This document shows, piece by piece, positions 57,801-64,000 of a DNA stretch of 64,000 bases. The notes under the pieces are model-generated. The model saw only the letters and a program-made list of their open reading frames with translations, was not told where the DNA came from and searched no databases. This DNA comes from Conchocele bisecta. Lineage: Eukaryota; Mollusca; Bivalvia; Lucinida; Thyasiridae. A program made the translations under genes and the position numbers. How positions within the stretch are numbered: position 1 is the stretch's first letter; every line of letters begins with the position of its first letter. The stretch is from assembly GCA_029237695.1 (NCBI GenBank), contig CM055269.1, positions 29,360,956 through 29,424,955 of the forward strand, in the 5' to 3' direction.

Positions 57801-60429
57801 AACCTCGCAAGGTCAAGAAATAAAGAAAAGGCCACACCACATCTGGACACTCCTGAGCTTCCTCTGGCATCTCATTGCACTGGAGATTCTCTGGCATATG
57901 TACCTCCCATTCCACATAATGTATCTCTGTATCCATCCCCAATGAGAAATATGTTTGTTAAAAAAGAAGCATCAAAAGATGCAGAGAATGTTGCTAATAG
58001 AAATGATTCCTATGGCCATGGTGCAAATCGTAGTATATTAAATGTGCCATCTGTGATGCCTGGAAGTTATCAACGAGATGGTAACATGAGGAACGTTCCC
58101 CCGATGCCTAGCTACATTGACCAATATAATCAGATTGGTGCTGTGAAACCACTGCCACATTTAAACTTTGAGATAAAGATGAAGGCTTTCAAAAATGCAA
58201 ATTCAGGGGCAGTGAGCAGTGACTTGGCAGCCAAGAGCAAACAGATCGATAAAGTTATACAAAAGTTGAAGCAAAAAGATTTGAAACCTGATGCAAAAAC
58301 ACCAGTTAAGCAAGATGTTAAGAAATTAAATGTGTCCACTGAAGAATCTGATAGCGGTGCATATATGGCTAGTAATAGTTCAGCTGTCAGCCCCAAGAAC
58401 AAACAAATAGATAGTGTTATTCAGAAACTAAAACAGTTAAAAGAGAAGTCTGCAAGTGCCGCAGTGGAAACTGTCGCAAAACTTGGTAAAAGGAAGGTTG
58501 AAAAAGTGACTTGTACAAAGTGTGATTGTTCTCCCGAACCTAAGAAGAAGAAAGTTTCAGATCCTCGGAACAGTCTGTTCACAAGTACCGATCAAAAAGT
58601 TAAAAAGAAACTCATGTTGGATACTGAGAGTGTCAATGTCAAAAAGAAACAAAATAAGAAGGAAAATCAGATGGAACAGCAAAGTGAGAAAGAATTTAAG
58701 GTGACATTGAGTGGTAAACAAACAAATGCAAAAAGTAAAAGTCTAAAATCTGCAGTAAGTCCTGAATCTGTCAATTCAAATAGCTTGATCTCATCTAAGC
58801 AATTTAAAGAATGTTTAATAGCGCAGAAGTGTAAAGCAGGTCAAAAGTCTCCTGTGAATCAAGAAACTACAACATTGTCCGTATCAAATAAAATTTCAAA
58901 ATCTTTGAAGAATGAAACTGCCAAGTCTGTTGATGTTAGTAATGAAGTTGTTAAGACAAAAACGAAGCCTATGGATAATGAATGTAAAATTTCTAAAGAA
59001 CTAACTAGCGTAAAGAAAAGCCTCAAATTGGAACATAGTCATGGCAATAAGGCTAACATGAGTAAAGTGATAAATGAAGCCTCACAGAAAAGTTCTAAAT
59101 CTAAATCATCACAAGAGAGGAAAACTGTTGTGGAGAAAGGAAGTAAATTGCTTGAAAGAAAACCAGATTTGAAACGAAAGCAAAATGCAGATAATGCTAA
59201 AGCAAAAGTTGAAGAAAGTTTATTGAAAATTATGATGGAAAATGAGGAATCATCCTCCAAATATAAAATTCCTATTGCATATCGACGGGTTAAGCGACAA
59301 GCAAGTTTGAATGCTTCTGCATTTGTGAATATACTGTATGAAAAACAAGTGCCAGTACCAAAGTCTAAAGAGACAAAAGATGATACAAAACGATCAAAAT
59401 CGGAATCAGATTTGTTAAAAGTTACTAAAAGCCTTCCTGTCACCAGCCACAGCTTTTCAGAAAGTCCCTCTAAAGAAGAATCACTTGTTGATGATGCATT
59501 TCCAAGTAGTATGGCTGTATCTGATGCAATTGTTGATCAAGCATGCAACACTAATAATGAATTAAAAAGTCCTTCAAAGGATGACGTTAAAAGTCCCTCT
59601 CAAAAGCTCAACACTCAAACTAAATGTAATGTCAAAAGTGGCAAAGATAGTACTAATAGGAAAAAGAAAGCGATATCTCCAAGACTAGAAAAAGCTTCAA
59701 CTGTGGCTAAGCAGTCAATGAAAATGAAAGGAAATGCAGATAAGACAAAGGTGAAGAAAACTGTTAAATCATCTGAAAATAATGTTGACAAGAAGAAGAA
59801 AAGTAATTTAGCCAAAATGAATAGAGCGAAAGAAATCAGCAAAACTGGTAAACGTCAAAAGGCTAAGGTGGAAAAGGACTTTGTTTCTGAATCCTCGGAC
59901 AGTGATGAAATAACTGACATTGAAATCGATTCAGCTGCTGAGGATGAACAAGAAAAAAGACAAAAAACAGATTTGTTTCATGCTGCCCGAACGCATGTAA
60001 TTGTGAATCGGAAGCAGATGTATGGAGAGAAGCTGAACTGGTGTGACTGTTGCCAGATGTACTACTCGGACCCTGGTCGCACATACTGGACCAATAAAGA
60101 ACTGGTGGACCAAGGTCAGAAAAACAGTCAAGGTCAACCAATCCAGTCATCAAGTGCAGATTTAAGCTCTACGTCGGTGGAGGTGCGACCATATACTGGT
60201 CAGAGCCATGCACCGATGGAGGGGAGTCCGTACGTGGGTCAGGTCGTGTCACATGGTCACGTGCCATCGTGCAGCTCGTGTGGGTGCACCCTGCCAGGGA
60301 GCCAGTGCCGCCACTATAGCCTGGGGGGTGTGGGGGCCGTGCCCAACGTGCAGGTGCTGTCCTGCCACCCCGGCTACAACAGTGCCTACCCGGTGCAGTA
60401 TCAGCTCCCGGGCTCTTACGGCCATTGTG
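57801..60429 (+). CDS. Large exon of a Lys/Ser-rich BAHD1-like protein
   Basis: 876 codons plus one base. Acceptor TATCTTTCAG|AACCTC, donor CATTGTG|GTAAGT. An ATG 24 bases upstream would lie in the intron, so translation presumably starts in an earlier exon. The protein is highly charged and probably nuclear, with many KKK/KRK clusters. KQIDKVIQKLKQ and KQIDSVIQKLKQ are an internal repeat 54 codons apart. RQASLNASAFVNILYEKQVP (about 59293-59352) resembles RLASLNAAAF...E-type motifs in BAHD1, a BAH-domain chromatin silencing factor (recalled, not searched). The C-terminal part is Cys-rich (WCDCCQMYY, CSSCGC). The BAH domain itself would lie beyond the window. The real-exon call is strong; the family call is tentative. 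Confidence 0.75.
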
Positions 60430-60636
60430 GTAAGTTTCACTCGATCATTTTGGTGCAGAAAATAATTATGACTCTGGCTGGATCTTGATCATTTAGCTCA
60501 CTTCAGTAGCCTGATAACTATCTCTATTTCTATAACATGTAAATGTGGTTATATATGTTAGTTACTAGAGAATATATATTTTCACAATTGTGTCGATTAT
60601 TCTCTTCACAATTTGAATGACACTGCTGCAGCAGTG

Positions 60637-60849
60637 TTAACCCTTCCTACGCTGTTGACGGAAATTGCCGTCTGCTGTTTTTAATTTTTGCTTTAATTCT
60701 TAACAAAAAATGGTTTTGGCAGCACATGAGAATCGTCTCCAGTGGAGACGATTCTCATGTGCTGTCAAAACCAGGTTTTTGTCGAGAAATATTGAAAATA
60801 AGACATTTCCAGCAGACGACAGCATTTAATTCAGCGTAGTAAGGGTTAA
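60637..60849. mobile_element. M2 MITE, near-perfect copy
   Basis: TTAACCCTTCCTACGCTG to CAGCGTAGTAAGGGTTAA, with the centre AATCGTCTCCAGTGGAGACG. Outer TTAA on both sides, piggyBac-like. Confidence 0.85.
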
Positions 60850-61005
60850 ACCTTGGTTAGTATTACAGCACGTAGGTTTGCTTTACATGCTTTCATGTTT
60901 CAATTTATGATCACAAGAAATCAGTGTCGTGAGCGAAATACAATACAATACGTGAGTGAACACATGCATTGTGTTCGTTTAGTTAATTGGTGGAAAAAAA
61001 ACATG

Positions 61006-61218
61006 TTAACCCTTCCTACGCTGTTGACGGAAATTGCCGTCTGCTGTTTTTCATTTTTGCTTAATTCTTAACAAAAAACTGGTTTTGACAGCACATGAGA
61101 ATCGTCTCCACTGGCGACGATTCTCATGTGCTGTCAAAACCAGGTTTTTGTCGAGAAATATTGAAAATAAAACATTTCCAGCAGACGACAACATTTAATT
61201 CAGTGTAGTAAGAGTTAA
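61006..61218. mobile_element. M2 MITE, near-identical neighbour
   Basis: Differs from the 60637 copy at only a few bases by eye (for example CACTGGCGACG at the centre, GTAGTAAGAGTTAA at the right end). The flanks differ, so this looks like two insertions rather than a duplicated block. Confidence 0.85.
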
Positions 61219-61709
61219 TATTGGTCATTATGCCCGGCATACAAAGTATGTAGAGGGGTATATAGTTTTTGTCATTCCATCCGTCCGTTCGTCTGTCCGT
61301 AAGATTTGCGTTAAAGTTTTTGGGTACCCATTATCTCTGCATCGGATAGTCGGATTGACTTCAAACTTCACATACATGTACTTCCTTATCATCATCCATG
61401 TTTTTATTCCACATACCATACCCATGTGGCCTTCATGTCCAAGGTCAAGGTCAACAAATTACTTAGAAATTGTGTCAGCGTAAGATTTTAGGTTACCCAT
61501 TATCTCTGCAACGGCAAGTCGGATTAACTTGAAGCTTCATATACTTTGTTATCATCATCATCCATATTTTCATTATATACCCGATCCATGTTGCTTTCAT
61601 GCCAAATGTCAAGGCCAAATGACTTCCAAAATATTTGTTGGTTGGACAAGGCGTCGGCCGGGGGTATCTGTGAGCCCCTGCCCACTTACTTTAGTTTGAT
61701 TAATGTCCA

Positions 61710-62265
61710 TTGGAACCAATGCAGCTGAAGATGCTATTCTGGCCACAAATGCCATTATCCCCATTTTCCCAGTCATATACACATAGGGGCCATCAGCTGA
61801 CAAATGGTACACTACGAAACATGAGACACGCCACGTGATTTTGTACCTCGGACATCAGCGTAATTCAAGGCTCCAGATAAGGAATTAGTAACTGAGTATT
61901 GTCACTCCATCTGAAGCAATTGGGTATTTCATAATTTTAATTGGGTAAAATAAAATCACACTACTGTTTACACATCAACAGACAGCAATTATTGAATAGT
62001 TTGCTTCGAAATGAAAACATTTCTTGGCATTTCATTAGAATGAGACAATTCTAGTTAAATACAAAGAGATGTTTTCATGGAAAATAATAAAAAATATGCT
62101 ATATTTGTGTTCTGTTTATTGTTTTCTGCAGCATGATAAAGGTATCACCAAATTTGTATTGCTTTTTGATACTCGCTACTTCTGATTCCAAATGTGTTTT
62201 TGGCAATTTTAATTGGGTATTTAAACAATTATGCAGCTTATTATGCAGCCTATCTGGAGCAGTTT
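61710..62265 (+). mobile_element. Composite repeat (leader + M6 end + M5 MITE), copy 2
   Basis: Starts GGAACCAATGCAGCTGAAGA and follows the same order as 55729-56250, including GATTTTGTACCTCGGACATC and AACAGACAGCAATTATTGAA. The M5 centre has lost about 15 bases of one arm, and the right end has a short GCAGCTTATTATGCAGCC duplication. Confidence 0.75.
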
Positions 62266-62274
62266 AATTTTATG

Positions 62275-62464
62275 AAATACGTTTACAAAATTTGCAATAC
62301 TTTCCGTAAATGGCATGAAAAGTTGAAAATTTTCAGAGTACTTGTGGAATTATATACTCTGAAAATGTTTACTTTATTTATGAAAAAATTTGTAAATTTT
62401 GTAAACGTATTTAATGAAATTACGCAGATGTCCGAATGTACAAAATCACATTGCGTGTCTCATA
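62275..62464. mobile_element. M6 MITE copy
   Basis: ATGAAATACGTTTACAAAAT on the left and AATTACGCAGATGTCCGAAT, then GTACAAAATCACATTGCGTG on the right. The left outer end is missing because it abuts the composite repeat. Confidence 0.6.
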
Positions 62465-62752
62465 TGTGACAGGCATAGCCCCATATCAGCCTTCATATCT
62501 GCGCAATCTCTCATTGCATACGCTGTTCGTCATTCAGTCATTGATTATATATAACAAAGGATTACATTATAGCCAAACAATGGGAATGTGTAATATGATA
62601 CAGATCTACAAATGTTACCAATATCTATTTTCTCATCTGGCGTCCCATGTATGTTCTGTCAGTCACATTCACGTGGGTGTGTGGAAGGTGGGTGCAAGTG
62701 ATGGGTAATTTAACGATCGGGGTTCATCCTTACCGGAATTCCGACTGGAGAC

Positions 62753-63079
62753 CTGGTTTGGCCCTCACATACGTCTTTGGCATTTTGTATGTGACAGTTG
62801 AATCTGGTTACACTCCTTATGTGAGTATTACGATTATTCGTAATCCTATTTTAGGGGAAGGGGCCAAGTGACTTTGGTGTGGTATGGACCTGCCACCAGG
62901 TCAGGTTATTCTAATTTCAGGGCTGAATATATTGTTTCTCGATGTAAATATTCAGTTCTGATTTTGGAATTTTCCCCCCAATGCAGAGGTTAAAACGGGA
63001 TCGAACACGTTTGCCCGGCCTTACATGACCATAGCTGTTGATAGGCCGTTAAACACCAATAAACAAACAAACAAAAACT
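62753..63079 (+). mobile_element. R1 repeat, copy 3, with (AAAC)n tail
   Basis: Inverted relative to the 16.3- and 20.7-kb copies. Blocks TATGGACCTGCCACC, TAATTTCAGGGCTGAATATA and GGGATCGAACACG. Ends AATAAACAAACAAACAAAAA, the likely 3' tail. It sits directly before the acceptor at 63101. Confidence 0.65.
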
Positions 63080-63101
63080 CACATTCACCACTTCATTGTA
63101 G

Positions 63102-64000
63102 GCACCTGCTGCTCCAATGGGCCGTACCACGCGACTGGAGCACCGGTCCTGCGGCAACCACAGTTGGCGATGTCAGCCGATACCTCCATCCTGCTCCGCC
63201 ACCCCGTGCCTCTACAGATGGCCCACGATGCCAGCCGCCCGATGTCCCTCCAGATGTCACACGGTGACACGAGTATCCACTGTGTACACCACATGTCGCA
63301 CCATTGTCACACATCGCCCGGTGAGATCACCAATATCTCCATCGGCCGCAACATCACACTCGACGCATTGGATCACGCGCCTGCTGACATTGATGTGTGC
63401 GGTGATGACGAGGTCATCGATTCCAAATCCCAGATTACAATTCTTGATGAAATCCCTGGTGATAAAACATATACATCAAGCAGTTTGGGTTCTATGAGTA
63501 ACATTAGTGAAGTTTCTGAAAAATGTTCTACTTTAGCCAATAATCAGGGAACTCGTGAAATCTTGGATTCGATTGAAAGTGCTAACTCTACTAAATTACA
63601 TGTGCCATATACAAACATAAAATCTGTGACAGAAGATGCAAGTGCAATAAATAAAAATCGCAATAGAAAAATGACTCCATCTGAACTTCAGTCTAAAGTA
63701 CTGAAAAAGAAGAAAACGAGTGATAATGATATCGATATCGATAAATCTCAGGAAATAGTAAAACAAACAGAACTAAATGTAAAAGATTCTAATTCTGTGA
63801 AAGTGCACAAACAGTCTGAAAGCTCAAAGTCAGAGAAAGATAAAGGTAAGAGAAAAAAGTCTCAAAATGAGGCGACCATGGATGGCAAAGGTGCAATGAA
63901 GGCAGTGACTGTTGTAGCTAAAGCAGGTGAAGTGAAGGTAGTACCTGTGGCTAAGGCAAGTGAGGTGAAGGCAGAACCTGTAGCCAAGGCAGGTGAGGTT
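63102..64000 (+). CDS. Next exon of the BAHD1-like gene, open to window end
   Basis: Acceptor CATTGTAG|GCACC. The preceding exon leaves one base, making GGC (Gly), and the frame ACCTGCTGCTCC... then runs 299 codons without a stop to base 64000. It begins TCCSNGPYHATGAPVLRQ, continuing the Cys-rich region, then a His-rich part (SIHCVHHMSHHCH), an acidic part and a Lys/Ser-rich part like the previous exon. From about 63896 it enters an 11-residue repeat of the form VKxxPVAKAGE in 33-bp units. There is no ATG-to-stop frame here, so a simple ORF scan misses it. Confidence 0.8.

Larger units (their letters stand above)
60430..63101 (+). other. Intron of the BAHD1-like gene
   Basis: Bounded by GTAAGT and CATTGTAG. 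It holds two M2 MITEs, the second composite repeat, an M6 MITE and an R1 repeat that ends 22 bp before the acceptor. Between 61219 and 61709 lies a worn tandem-core fragment with GTCCGTCCG-type sequence and TTACCCATTATCTCTGCA twice. Confidence 0.75.

Noticed and set aside
58130..60440. Minus-strand frames opposite the BAHD1-like exon
   Set aside because: Shadows of a long Lys/Ser-rich coding exon on the plus strand; no splice support.
63117..63497. 126-codon plus-strand frame at the start of the last exon
   Set aside because: It is out of phase with the exon joined to 57801-60429; the other frame stays open to the end of the window.

Overview
This window looks like a piece of an animal nuclear genome, most likely a bivalve mollusc. 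Two host protein-coding loci with GT-AG introns sit in a landscape of short non-autonomous transposons, tRNA-derived SINEs and 'tandem-core' elements of the kind described in clams and oysters (the pearl/CvA/HINE type). The species assignment rests on repeat style and is an inference.

Layout. Bases 1-6892 are a 30-bp satellite (about 230 monomers) with higher-order structure. From 6.9 to 46.4 kb the minus strand carries nearly all of one gene, EXOC5 (Sec10 subunit of the exocyst). Seventeen coding exons could be placed by splice sites, phase and recalled homology. They join without a phase break into 685 codons starting at an ATG at 46446 and include a 29-bp micro-exon and one GC-AG intron. 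Only the last short exon is missing; it should lie left of the window, which would put the satellite inside the final intron or just beyond the gene. The introns are packed with repeats, including a nested set at 41.3-45.7 kb.

From 46.5 to 57.8 kb lies upstream or intergenic DNA with small tandem repeats, a SINE with a perfect 13-bp target duplication, a decayed LINE fragment with a 2A-like motif, and a possible first exon at 52.9 kb. From 57.8 kb to the end the plus strand carries two large exons of a second gene. It encodes a long, Lys/Ser-rich, probably nuclear protein with a motif resembling BAHD1. The second of these exons is open to the last base, and its defining C-terminal domain would lie beyond the window.

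Main repeat observation. Several unrelated-looking tandem-core families share one end design. The 5' end reads ACAAGAG or similar, then has a small hairpin, then 8-10 bases that are the reverse complement of bases beside a second hairpin at the 3' end. Four nested insertions have an empty-site counterpart elsewhere in the window, and all sit in A-rich targets without an evident target duplication. This fits Helentron-type non-autonomous elements, but no Rep/helicase gene is visible here.
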